Assembly (NCBI RefSeq): GCF_014640555.1
Contig: NZ_BMHE01000006.1
Coordinates: forward strand, 124,001-188,000
DNA length: 64,000 nt
Direction: 5' to 3'
DNA from: Paenibacillus marchantiophytorum
GTDB taxonomy: Bacteria > Bacillota > Bacilli > Paenibacillales > NBRC-103111
In this document: positions 37,258 through 47,400 of the stretch, piece by piece
Layout: each line of letters starts with the position of its first letter
Numbering within the stretch: the stretch's first letter is position 1
The notes under the pieces: model-generated
What the model saw: only the letters and a program-made list of their open reading frames with translations
Databases searched by the model: none
Told to the model about the DNA's origin: nothing
Translations under genes and position numbers: made by a program

Positions 37258-38990
37258 GAGGAGCATGGCGGAAGTCGATCTTTGGAAGGCTGATGCTGAT
37301 GTTTATTCTCATTTTGGTACCTCTATTTATTATCGGCTACAGTATTTATAACTGGGGGATAACGACGGTCAAAACAGAGATAACCAACTCGTTGAGCGCG
37401 CAAACCGATTTCTATAAAACGAATTTGGAGAAAGAATTACAACGAATTCGTATACTTCAATATGACATCTTGAATGATGCTAGCTTGAATGAGCTTGCTG
37501 TTGCTTCCCTTTCGTTAAGTGACTATGACCGTGATATGAATTTGAACCGCGTACAGCAAAGGATCGATGCGATTAAGGGCAGCAGCCGATATATTGCTGA
37601 AGTGAAAGTGGTCATTCCAGGAATACATAAAAGCATCAATACACCCTCTATTCTGGATATGAATGAAAAAGATTCTGATTTAGTCCTCCAATCTCCCAGT
37701 ATGTCAATTTTGAAATTAAACTATGTGAACCAGCAAATTATTTTAAATTCTGACTCCTCCAACATTGGCAAAACCAGTGATAACACGCCTCTATTTTATA
37801 TTTTCATCCTTTTGTCAGAGACCGAAATCAGTAAAATGCTAGAAGAAATGCAGACCTATGAGGGCAGTGGCTCCATCCTCTTTAGTACAAGCAACGAGTT
37901 AGTCATAGAGAGTAGTTCGAACAAAGTTTTGTCCCAGGAAATGAGAAGTTCCCTTGTGCGTCATCAAGATGTGAATTTCAATATCAAAAACATTCTGGAA
38001 TTGAACAAGAAGCAATACTACGTCAATGTTACGACAATGGATCAGGTAGGACTAACCTTGGTCAGATACACACCCATTGCCCAAGTGTTTCAGAAGATTG
38101 ATCATTACCGCACTTTATTTTGGATATTTTCCTGCACCACATTGATCATTATTTGTATTTTTTCGATTTCCACCTATCGCTTTATTCATCGCCCTTTATC
38201 CAAGCTAGTAAAGGCTTTCTACCGTGTAGAAAAGGGGGATATCACGGTAGAAATTAAGCATAATCATCAGGATGAATTTAAGCATATTTATGAACGTTTC
38301 AATTCTATGCTCAGTAATTTGAATTCTTTAATCGATCAAGTGTATCGCCAGAAAATACTGCTGCAGCATGCTGAATTAAAGCAATTGCAGACACAAATTA
38401 CACCTCATTTCTTGTACAATAGTTTCTTTATTTTAAACCGTTGGATTCAACGCGGCTATACGGAAGAAGCGATTACATTTTCCAAGCAGTTAGGCAGCTA
38501 CTTTCAATTCGTTACACGCAGCGCGGCAGAGGAAATCCCGCTTGCTAGAGAAGTGGAGCATGCAAGAACCTATACGGATATTCAGACCATGCGTTTCTCA
38601 AACCGTATCCAATCGGAATTCGCTGAGCTGCCTGAGAAACTGGGCCATATGATGGTTCCGCGATTATTGCTTCAACCGATTATTGAGAATGCTTTCGCCC
38701 ATGGTCTAGAAGATATGGAAGTTGGCGGGAGACTTGTGGTTAGCTTTGATTTGGTGGAGAACGAGCTTCATTTAAGCATTGAAGATAATGGAAAGAACTT
38801 GCTGGATCATGATCTGGAGAACATGAAGCGTCAATTAAATTGCGAAGATGAACACGTAGAAATAACGGGACTCCTGAATATTCATCGACGCATTCGTTTG
38901 AAATTTGGAAAGATGAGCGGCATAGAGGTGTGCCGTGGGGAGCTTGGCGGCTTAAAGGTCACGATGCGAATCGAAATGATGGGAGCTTAG
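37254..38990 (+). CDS. YesM-type sensor histidine kinase with altered G1 box (fourth pair)
   Basis: The 578-residue sensor has membrane helices near 11-31 and 286-306. Its extracellular domain is followed by HAMP and a core with LQTQITPHFLYNSFFI (His385). In the ATPase domain the N box is intact (IIENAFAHG), but the G1 box reads EDNGKNLL, where the other four kinases here have the form DNG-x-GM. The second Gly is thus lost. The G2-like GLLNIHRRI is kept. This could lower ATP binding or mark a subfamily. The start is TTG 37254, coupled to the leader frame. It probably governs the importer at 40762-44360. Confidence 0.83.
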   Translation: MRGAWRKSIFGRLMLMFILILVPLFIIGYSIYNWGITTVKTEITNSLSAQTDFYKTNLEKELQRIRILQYDILNDASLNELAVASLSLSDYDRDMNLNRVQQRIDAIKGSSRYIAEVKVVIPGIHKSINTPSILDMNEKDSDLVLQSPSMSILKLNYVNQQIILNSDSSNIGKTSDNTPLFYIFILLSETEISKMLEEMQTYEGSGSILFSTSNELVIESSSNKVLSQEMRSSLVRHQDVNFNIKNILELNKKQYYVNVTTMDQVGLTLVRYTPIAQVFQKIDHYRTLFWIFSCTTLIIICIFSISTYRFIHRPLSKLVKAFYRVEKGDITVEIKHNHQDEFKHIYERFNSMLSNLNSLIDQVYRQKILLQHAELKQLQTQITPHFLYNSFFILNRWIQRGYTEEAITFSKQLGSYFQFVTRSAAEEIPLAREVEHARTYTDIQTMRFSNRIQSEFAELPEKLGHMMVPRLLLQPIIENAFAHGLEDMEVGGRLVVSFDLVENELHLSIEDNGKNLLDHDLENMKRQLNCEDEHVEITGLLNIHRRIRLKFGKMSGIEVCRGELGGLKVTMRIEMMGA

Positions 38991-38994
38991 GGAC

Positions 38995-40644
38995 GTGCAT
39001 AAACTTATGATTGTTGACGATGAACCGATTGTAGTCGATATGCTGGTCGCGTTGTTTGAAGAGGAAATGCAGATGGAGCTTGAGGTTTACAAAGCATATT
39101 CGGCTTCTGAAGCACTTGGTTGGCTGGAAACATATAAATTCGATATTGTACTCTCGGATATTAAAATGCCGGGTATGAATGGACTGCAGCTGCTGGAAAA
39201 TATGCAAGCCAATTGGTCGGCATGCAAGGTGATTTTCCTTACTGGCTTTCGTGAGTTTGATTATGTATATTCAGCTATCCATCATGGCGCCGTGCGCTAT
39301 TTATTAAAAACAGAGGAAGATGAGAAAATCATCGCTGCGGTACGAGAGGTTATTCAGGAAATGAAAGAAAGTCTGCACGACGGTGAGATTATTCAGAAAG
39401 CTAAGCTTCAGATGGCGCAGATGCTTCCTCTTCTTCAGAAGGAATGTTTACAGGATATCATCGACGGTGTTTCAGTTGCAAACAGCGAAGAGCTTCAAGC
39501 CCGTTTAGATGAGCTTCAAATTTCAATCGATGTGAGCCAGCCTCTCCTTATGGGAATCGGTCGTTTTGATCGAATGCCTGCGAACTTAAGCGCATCGAGA
39601 AGGAACGAAGTTTACTTTGGGCTTAAGTCGTTAGTAGACACCTATATGCCCATGGTTTTTAGAAGGAGCAGCTTTCTCGCTGAACAAACTTTTTTTGTTT
39701 GGTTGTTGCAGCCTAATGAGCGACAGCTAGAGCTGAATCGTTCGAGGCTTCTCCTGAAAGGAGCCTTAGAGAATATTCAGGCAGCTTGTTCAATCTCCTT
39801 AGACCTGACGATATCTTTTGCAATCAGTCATTCTCCCCTAGATATTCAAGCTGCAGCGGAAGGATATCTAGGTTTAAGACGGCTGCTCGCCTACCGGATG
39901 GGGGTCGGCAAAGAAATGATTTTGACGGATGCGGAACCGTATTTTGTAGATTCCCTACAGCATAATCAAGTCGATGCAAAGCTAAAGCTAGCCTACAAAC
40001 AACTAGATCGTCTTCCCATGTTCAGGAATTATTTGGAAGCAGGGCAAAGGGAAGAAGTGCTGCACCTATTGGGTTCCATAATTGATGCTCTGCGAACGGT
40101 GAGTAACAGAGATGATCATCTTGCCTTGGAAATCTACTATAGCATGGCCAATGCTTTGCTGGGGTATCTAAATCGGTGGAGCCTTATGGAAGTTGTTTCT
40201 GTGAATATCGATCTACATCGCTTGCTGCGATTGGATGAATTTCGTACGTGGGGAGAAAGCGTCGAATTTCTCTATCATTTAACAGAGTCGATTCTAGACC
40301 TGCAATCCAGCCAGGAAACCAAAAGAGCAGAAGCTGTAGTCGCTGGACTGCAGCAGTATATAACAACAAATATGCAGAGTGACCTTTCATTAACGAAGTT
40401 AGGGGAACTCGTTTTTCTCAACCCTTCTTACCTCTCCAGGCTCTTCAAACAAGTCACTGGCAAAAATTTATCCGAGTATATTACGGAGATAAGAATGAAT
40501 AGGGCCAAAGATCTCTTGCGGCAAAGCACGAAGAAAATTAACGAAATTTCCAAAGAAGTCGGCTATGAGTCCCAGCAATCCTTTACAAGGTTCTTTCGTC
40601 ATAGTGCCGGGCTTTCACCACAGGAGTATAGAGAATCGCTGTAA
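38995..40644 (+). CDS. YesN-type response regulator (fourth pair)
   Basis: This 549-residue regulator starts at GTG 38995, four bases after the kinase stop. The receiver domain has IVDDE, phosphoacceptor Asp55 in VLSDIKMPG, and Lys in LLKTEED with Thr instead of the usual Pro after it. The central region is about 320 residues. The AraC HTH lies at about 450-548 (LSLTKLGELVFLNPSYLSRL, then SKEVGYESQQSFTRFFRH). It precedes the binding-protein gene on the same strand, as is common for lpl-type loci in Paenibacillus. Confidence 0.86.
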   Translation: MHKLMIVDDEPIVVDMLVALFEEEMQMELEVYKAYSASEALGWLETYKFDIVLSDIKMPGMNGLQLLENMQANWSACKVIFLTGFREFDYVYSAIHHGAVRYLLKTEEDEKIIAAVREVIQEMKESLHDGEIIQKAKLQMAQMLPLLQKECLQDIIDGVSVANSEELQARLDELQISIDVSQPLLMGIGRFDRMPANLSASRRNEVYFGLKSLVDTYMPMVFRRSSFLAEQTFFVWLLQPNERQLELNRSRLLLKGALENIQAACSISLDLTISFAISHSPLDIQAAAEGYLGLRRLLAYRMGVGKEMILTDAEPYFVDSLQHNQVDAKLKLAYKQLDRLPMFRNYLEAGQREEVLHLLGSIIDALRTVSNRDDHLALEIYYSMANALLGYLNRWSLMEVVSVNIDLHRLLRLDEFRTWGESVEFLYHLTESILDLQSSQETKRAEAVVAGLQQYITTNMQSDLSLTKLGELVFLNPSYLSRLFKQVTGKNLSEYITEIRMNRAKDLLRQSTKKINEISKEVGYESQQSFTRFFRHSAGLSPQEYRESL

Positions 40645-40687
40645 AGTAGTCAATATTCGTTAAAAAGGTAAAGACAAGAGAATAGAT

Positions 40688-40711
40688 ATGAAAGCGCATA
40701 CTACTTATAAT
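40688..40711 (+). promoter_or_regulatory. Promoter of the fourth importer with an overlapping cre-like site
   Basis: ATGAAAGCGCATACTA (40688-40703) matches every fixed position of the CcpA consensus WTGNAANCGNWNNCWW. Two bases later a perfect -10 TATAAT follows (40706-40711), with no good -35. Binding here would block the polymerase, so the operon should be repressed by preferred sugars and depend on its activator. Confidence 0.55.
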
Positions 40712-40761
40712 TTAGAGCACAGGCCTTTACTTATCCAATTATAACTAGGGGGAATTTGGAA

Positions 40762-42501
40762 ATGCGCAAGCAGAAGAAAATGTTTAGTACGATCCTCACA
40801 TGCACGGTTATGATCACGATGTTGGCAGCCTGCTCCAAGAGCACACCCGATGCTTCAACCGCTCCTGCCTCCAATGCTCCAGCTACCGCAGCCCCAGCCA
40901 GTTCAGCGCCCACAGCTGCTGTTGATCAAGATGCCCTATATTTCGGCAAATATGATCCTCCGATTACAATTACCACTGTTAGAAGAACGGTACAGGGCGC
41001 AAAGTACAAACCAGGTGATTCTGCCGATGAGAACAACTGGACCCGCTTGCTAAAAGAGCACGGTATTATTATTAAAACACTTTGGAGTCAGGATGCGAGT
41101 GAATTCGTTAATAAAATGAATGTGTCTATTGCTACAAGTGATATCCCCGAATTGATCCCTCAAATTAATTCGACGCAAGCCAATACGTTGATTGCAGCTG
41201 ATGGAATATTAGATATGAAGCCTTATCTGGATAAATATCTTTCTCCGCAGGCTAAGCAATTTTTGTACTCGGATCCAGCCATGATGAGCGGTTTGATGAA
41301 GGATGGCAAACAATTATTGATGCCTAGCGGTGCGGCTGAGATTAGACAGGATGCGAAGTCACTTTATATTCGTAAGGATTGGCTGGATAAATTAAAGCTG
41401 CCGGTGCCGACCACGTTGGAACAATTCCGCCAAGTTTCGGATGCCTTTACACATCAGGATCCAGACGGGAATGGCAAGGACGATACCTACGGCTATGGGA
41501 TTGCCGGTAAAGATAACCTGATTCTGGATTGGGGCGGATTAGGCGGATTCTTTGAAATGTATAAGGTACAGCCAGGCCCTTGGTATGACGGAACCTTATT
41601 CTTTGAGAAGGATCCTTCCGGCAAAGCGATATGGTCTGGTGCCAAGCCAGCTATGAGAGATGCTTTATCGACCTTGCAAGATATGTACAAAAAGGGCGAG
41701 CTCGCCAAGGATTTCGGCACGGTCGATGCCGGCGGCAAACTGTATCAAGATATTATAGGCAGTAAAGTGGGCATGTTCGATGGCAGACCTTGGATGCCGA
41801 ATTGGCCCCTACCCGACTTGAAATCGAAAGTTCCGACTGCTGAATTCATTGCTGTGAATTTCCCTAGCGCAGATGGAGCGCCAACAAAGCCGTATGGCTA
41901 CATTCCAGGAAATGTCTACAAAGCAGTTTCCAAAAATACAAAGCATCCTGAAGCAATTGTACAAATGATCAATCTGTATGTAGAAAAGTTATTTGGTAAA
42001 ACAGCAGAGCCAGCGAAATATAACAGTATTGATGTGAATGATGCTGGCAGTCAGCACTGGGCGGCACCCTTCATTTTGGAAGACCTCTATGTGAATTCGA
42101 AGAATTACACAGCGATTTCTGCAGCGATCAAATCAAAGGATGCATCCAAGCTTGATGCGCTGCAAAAAGGGTATTACGACGATATCTTAAAATACCAAGC
42201 AGATCCTAAATATATTGTAGGCTGGTCTGCCAATCAAACGTATAGTGGAGCAGAGAATACCATCGGCAAACATTATTATGAAGATTTGAAAGAGTCGGAT
42301 ATAACGAAAAACCTGTGGTTTTCTTTCCCGACATCAACGATGGCTGCCAAGGCGCCAACCTATAAGAAGATGGCGGAAGAAGCAATTACCAAAATTATTT
42401 ACGGCCAATTGCCTATTACCGACTGGGATAAGACAGTAGCAAGCTGGAATAAGCTTGGCGGCGACGAGATTCTGAAGGAAGTTCAAAGTCAAGTGAAATA
42501 A
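40762..42501 (+). CDS. LplA-type solute-binding lipoprotein (fourth importer)
   Basis: This 579-residue oligosaccharide-binding lipoprotein has the lipobox MLAAC (Cys24), followed by a long Ala/Pro/Ser linker. The calcium-like loop is DPDGNGKDDTYG. Further family traits are TPYGYIPGNVYKAVSKNTKH-like segments and a Trp-rich C-terminal part. AGGGGGAA precedes ATG 40762; an in-frame TTG at 40756 is too near the ribosome site. It opens the transport operon and is 13 bases from the first permease. Confidence 0.86.
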   Translation: MRKQKKMFSTILTCTVMITMLAACSKSTPDASTAPASNAPATAAPASSAPTAAVDQDALYFGKYDPPITITTVRRTVQGAKYKPGDSADENNWTRLLKEHGIIIKTLWSQDASEFVNKMNVSIATSDIPELIPQINSTQANTLIAADGILDMKPYLDKYLSPQAKQFLYSDPAMMSGLMKDGKQLLMPSGAAEIRQDAKSLYIRKDWLDKLKLPVPTTLEQFRQVSDAFTHQDPDGNGKDDTYGYGIAGKDNLILDWGGLGGFFEMYKVQPGPWYDGTLFFEKDPSGKAIWSGAKPAMRDALSTLQDMYKKGELAKDFGTVDAGGKLYQDIIGSKVGMFDGRPWMPNWPLPDLKSKVPTAEFIAVNFPSADGAPTKPYGYIPGNVYKAVSKNTKHPEAIVQMINLYVEKLFGKTAEPAKYNSIDVNDAGSQHWAAPFILEDLYVNSKNYTAISAAIKSKDASKLDALQKGYYDDILKYQADPKYIVGWSANQTYSGAENTIGKHYYEDLKESDITKNLWFSFPTSTMAAKAPTYKKMAEEAITKIIYGQLPITDWDKTVASWNKLGGDEILKEVQSQVK

Positions 42502-42514
42502 GGGGAGAGTAGGA

Positions 42515-43429
42515 ATGAATCGTTCCAGGTTCAAAAGAGAACTTCCACTGTACGCGATGTTAGTCATCCCGGCAATGATCGTCATTTTATACAGCTATTT
42601 GCCTATGCTCGGATTGGTCATGGCCTTTCAGGAATTTATACCATCCAGTCATGGATTCCTTTACTCCATTCTTCACTCCAAATTTGTTGGATGGGGCGTG
42701 TTCAGAACATTATTTACGATGGAAGATACGAATAGAGTCATATATAACACCTTTTTTATTGCAACGTTAAAAATCATTTCAAAGCTGCTCTTTCCTTTAA
42801 TTTTCGCACTTCTGCTAAATGAAGTATTGTCTGGTTGGTTTAGAAAAACCGTTTCTACGATTACCTATTTGCCATTTTTCTTGTCATGGGTCGTATTAGG
42901 CGGCATTTTATTGGACTTTTTCTCCCCTCAGGATGGCGCATTCAATCATTTCTTGCACCTGATTCATATTTCACCTACCTTTTTTTTCGGTACAGCAAGT
43001 CAATTTCCATATGCGATTGTCATCACCGATTTATGGAAAGAGATCGGTTTTAATACCATCATTTTCTTGGCGGCATTAACGGCGATTGATCCATCGATGT
43101 ATGAGTCAGCAATTATGGATGGAGCGGGCAGATGGAAGCAGATGCTGTATATTACACTGCCTTCCATAACCTCAATCCTTATTCTTGTTGGGATTTTAAG
43201 CTTAGGGAACATCCTGAATGCAGGGCAAGATCAGCTGCTGACCTTGTATAGCCCTGTTGTCTATTCCTCTGGAGATATTATTGATACGTTTGCTTACCGG
43301 CAAGGGATCAAGGAGGGACAATTCAATATCGCAACGGCTGTGGGGCTTTTCAAATCAGTCATCTCTTTTGTAATGATTTCATGTTCCTACCTTCTTGCCA
43401 ATAAATATAGTGATTATCGAGTCTTCTAA
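42515..43429 (+). CDS. LplB-type ABC permease (fourth importer)
   Basis: The 304-residue membrane subunit has the LplB-style start (PLYAMLVIPAMIVILYSYLP) and an EAA loop at MYESAIMDGAGRWKQMLYIT. Near the end AYRQGIKEGQFNIATAVGLF is typical of the subfamily. AGGGGAG precedes ATG 42515. It reads into the next permease with 22 bases between the stop and my chosen start. Confidence 0.87.
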   Translation: MNRSRFKRELPLYAMLVIPAMIVILYSYLPMLGLVMAFQEFIPSSHGFLYSILHSKFVGWGVFRTLFTMEDTNRVIYNTFFIATLKIISKLLFPLIFALLLNEVLSGWFRKTVSTITYLPFFLSWVVLGGILLDFFSPQDGAFNHFLHLIHISPTFFFGTASQFPYAIVITDLWKEIGFNTIIFLAALTAIDPSMYESAIMDGAGRWKQMLYITLPSITSILILVGILSLGNILNAGQDQLLTLYSPVVYSSGDIIDTFAYRQGIKEGQFNIATAVGLFKSVISFVMISCSYLLANKYSDYRVF

Positions 43430-43451
43430 GAAAAGAAGGAGGTTTGGATGG

Positions 43452-44360
43452 GTGAAGGTGTCACATCACAGCGTGAGTTATGAACACAAAACGTTCAGTA
43501 GAAAAGTGTTTGTCTTGTGCAACTACACATGGCTATCCCTGCTTACATTCATTAGTTTCATTCCAATCTGGAATATTTTATCGATGTCATTCAGCGATAA
43601 TAAGTATGTCAGTGCAGGAGAAATATTTCTATGGCCCAAAGGGATTACGTTCTCGGCCTACACCTATATTCTCAATAATCAAGCATTCTATCACGCTTTG
43701 TTAATCTCTATAGAACGAACTGTGCTTGGCGTTCTTATCACCATGATTTGTACGATTCTAGTAGCCTATCCCTTATCTAAATCCAAACGGGATTTTCGGG
43801 CGAGAGGTTATGCCGTGTGGTTTTTCCTGATTACCATGTTATTTAATGGGGGACTAATCCCTTGGTTTATGATGGTAAAATATACTGGATTATATAACAC
43901 AATGGGGGCTCTCGTGATTGTTCCTGCCGTACAAGTGTTCAATATCTTGTTATTGATGAATTTCATCAAAGATCTTCCGAGAGAAATTGAGGAATCGGCT
44001 TTTTTGGATGGAGCGGGACATTTCCAATTGTTAGGGAAGATTATTTTGCCATTATCAATGCCAGCTATTGCCACGCTGATCCTTTTCACTTTCGTTTTTC
44101 ACTGGAATAACTGGTTTGATGGCCTGTTGTTTATGACAAGCAAAGAAAATTATCCTATGCAGACGTATTTGTATACGGTATTAACCGTTCCCGATACAAC
44201 GCATATGACGACCGAAGAAATTAAGATGTTCTATAACTTAAACCAACGTTCCATTAAAGCTGCGGAAATTTTCATTGCGACCTTGCCTATCTTAATTTTG
44301 TATCCTTATTTACAGAAATATTTCACCAAAGGTCTTGTGCTAGGTAGTGTTAAAGGTTGA
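43452..44360 (+). CDS. LplC-type ABC permease (fourth importer)
   Basis: This 302-residue partner permease has an EAA loop at EIEESAFLDGAGHFQLLGKI and the C-terminal signature YFTKGLVLGSVKG. An in-frame start at 43395 would overlap the upstream gene. AAGGAGG at 43436 instead favours GTG 43452, nine bases on. An ATG at 43448 has the same ribosome site but is in another frame and stops after 11 codons. It is followed 83 bases later by the secreted GH98-like gene, probably in the same operon. Confidence 0.85.
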   Translation: MKVSHHSVSYEHKTFSRKVFVLCNYTWLSLLTFISFIPIWNILSMSFSDNKYVSAGEIFLWPKGITFSAYTYILNNQAFYHALLISIERTVLGVLITMICTILVAYPLSKSKRDFRARGYAVWFFLITMLFNGGLIPWFMMVKYTGLYNTMGALVIVPAVQVFNILLLMNFIKDLPREIEESAFLDGAGHFQLLGKIILPLSMPAIATLILFTFVFHWNNWFDGLLFMTSKENYPMQTYLYTVLTVPDTTHMTTEEIKMFYNLNQRSIKAAEIFIATLPILILYPYLQKYFTKGLVLGSVKG

Positions 44361-44443
44361 GTCCAATGAAAACACCAGAAGGAGGTGATTAGTTCTTTAC
44401 TTACTGATTGTCTTACAAACCTATTACTGAAGGAGGAAGAGGA

Positions 44444-47400
44444 ATGGTTAAAAATTGCATAATCAAAGTAAGCATGTTGATGCTAAGTTTTATTCTGGTA
44501 TTTGCGGTTGCCGTCCCGTTGCTTGCACCGGTTCAAACCGCTCATGCTGCAGTTCCCTTGCGCAAGGTGATCGATAACAATCATCCGCTTTTTGTTATGC
44601 AAGTTGTCATGGGCCCCAATACGAATGGTGATCCCGCCTTCCGCAGAGACAACAATAAGAAATGGGATGTGAAGCAAGCATGGGCTTCCGTACCGGATGA
44701 TGTGAAGCCTTATGTGGCCTTTGTGCTGCATCCCGGCCATAACAGTTGGATGAACACGGACGATGCGCGCAAATGGGTGGAAGATAACATGAAGGAGGGC
44801 AAGGATTTAAACATTCCTTTGTTCGTTCTTTTTGGAGAATCTCCTACCAAGGATACATCTAGTCTTACTGGGTATGCATGGTTAGAGCAATTATTTCAGA
44901 AATATCCCAATATGATGGGGACTGCTGTGTCGGAATTAACGGGTGTGTCCGGCAGTATTCCTTCCTTGCTTGCGATGGAGAGTCAATATGGAGGCTTCCA
45001 TATTCAATCTTCCATGGAAGATACCGATGTATTCGCTAATAAAATGCAAACGAAATCATACTACGACTCCGTCGCGATGTATAAAGACAACTTCATCTAC
45101 TCACCGAAGCAAATTCACAAAAATATAAATAAAATGGCAGGTGAAGCGGAAGGCTTCTGGCTGTCGGGAGCCGCTGGCAACTGGGGACCTTATTATGACA
45201 GCTACGCATTCTATGGCTGCGGGGCTTTCGGAGTCAATACGAACGGTGGAGGGAAAAGCGAAAAATGCCGCCGGTCTGTTCCGGAAAATTTATATGCCAT
45301 GAATATGCTGGATCAGTATCAAATGGGGGCGACGGTCTACCATTTTGAGAATCAGTTGGATATTCCGGCCTTAAACGATGCTTATACACCGCTCTTTTCA
45401 CAATCCATTCTGCCAACGATGCGATATATTATTCAGCATCCGGCACCGAGCAAAGCGCAGGTAACGAGTCAAATCAAAGTAGCATACTCGGCCTCCCAGG
45501 GTTTGATGACTGCATTAAACGATAATGATGGCGGAAGAGCTATGTTGTATGAAGGTTTATATGAGAATCCGCCGGATTATCTAAACCAGCAAGGTCTGTA
45601 TTATTTACCTCGAACGACTGGAAGGTATTATGTGATTCCGCAGTTTTCTGCTTCTGCACCTGCGTCGGCACTGACACCTTTTGCGAATGTGTTGACCAAG
45701 TCATCCTATGAGAGTCAATTTAAGACAATTCCAGATAAAGTCGCTTATATGAACAGCAAATACCCAGCGACATATACAGGTGATGCTTTTGCACAGAAAG
45801 TCAATAATCAGTGGTTGGTGTATAACAGTAAATATACGACAAATACGTATCAGAATGCTTTTCTACCCCTTAGTGCAGGATCTGCATTCAAAGAAATTGA
45901 CTTTACGGATATCACCCCTCATTCCTATGCGCTGGTGGAAGACGGCTCTACCAGTCTCCAAGTTGAGCTGAATAATTACCGCACGGATCACACGCAAGAC
46001 TTGTATGTGCCAGGCGGTGATCGAGGTCTCGATTTCACCGATTATTATGAGGCTTACAGCTTTGTGCCGGATCCGAAAGACAGTTCGCTTCGTCTGGATA
46101 CCATCAAAGTGAAAACAAGCAATAAACCCGTATTAACGATTTCCGGGTATGATCAACATTATACGTATGCGGAAAGCTTTGATTCCGCTGCTGATGTCTA
46201 CACGTTATCCGTCAATCATAACGGTCCCGTTCATATTCAATTAGATACAGTAGCAGGTGATGGCAGCGGGTGGACGCTTGCTGATGACGGCGATGCGAAT
46301 ATCATCTATACGGGAACATGGACGAATTCAGGAGCAGCCGACGATTATCAATCGACGTATCGCACCAGCTCAGCCGCTAATGCTTCAGCGCAATACAAAT
46401 TCTTCGGAACTTCTGTAGAATGGCTGGGAAGAACCACATCCAGCGGGGGAACTGCGGATGTCTACATCGATGGCGTACTTTGGGCCAAGGATGTCAGCAC
46501 GAGCAGTGCAGCGCCACAGAGTGGGCAAGTTTTGTTTAGCAAAACAGGTCTTTCCAACTATACCCATACGATTAAAATCGTGAATAAAAGCGGTACGATA
46601 GGTGTGGATAGATTCTCCTATGCAGCGGCTGAAACACCAATGCCTAAGGCTCTTAACCTGAATGACTTCAGCTTTGCAACTGCGGAGAGCGATCAGGATA
46701 ACCAACTCGGCTCTGAGCACTGGACGATTACGAATGGCAATATGAAGGGCGAGCCATGGGTCGGGCCTTGGGGCGCAGATGAATTAGTCTATAACAAGAA
46801 ACAGAAATATGCTGATTTCACCTATGAGCTTGACGTGAATACGTCCATTGGAACGCCTGTACGGGCAGTATTCCGCGGAGATCCTATGGCCGGCACCTCG
46901 TATTCGCTCTTCCTTGATCCAACGAACTGGAACGTATTCAAGGATGCGACGAATGAACAAATTAAATTATATAAGGATGATCATACGCTTCTAGCTGCCT
47001 CAACGGCGTTAACTCTGGCTACAAACACATGGTACCATATCAAAATCGTAGCAACAGGCAGTCAAATTCAATGTTATATCAATAATACCCTTGTCATCAC
47101 CAAAACCGACACAAGCTACTCAACCGGTTATACTGGTGTGAAAATCAATTCGAACATAGGTGGAAAGAACGATTTTGTTTATTTCGATAATCCGAAAGTA
47201 ACGGTAAACGGAACCGTTTCGTATTCATCTGATTTCAGCAGCTGGTCTACCGCAGCCGATTGGGTTGGAGACGGTGCCATGGTGTTCCCGAATTGGCCAG
47301 TACGCACAAGCTTTGAGTTTCCTTGGCAATGGGCGTCTACCGGCAATGGCACATGGGCGGTTCAAACGGATGATACGATTCGTACCAGCGGGGAAAGCGG

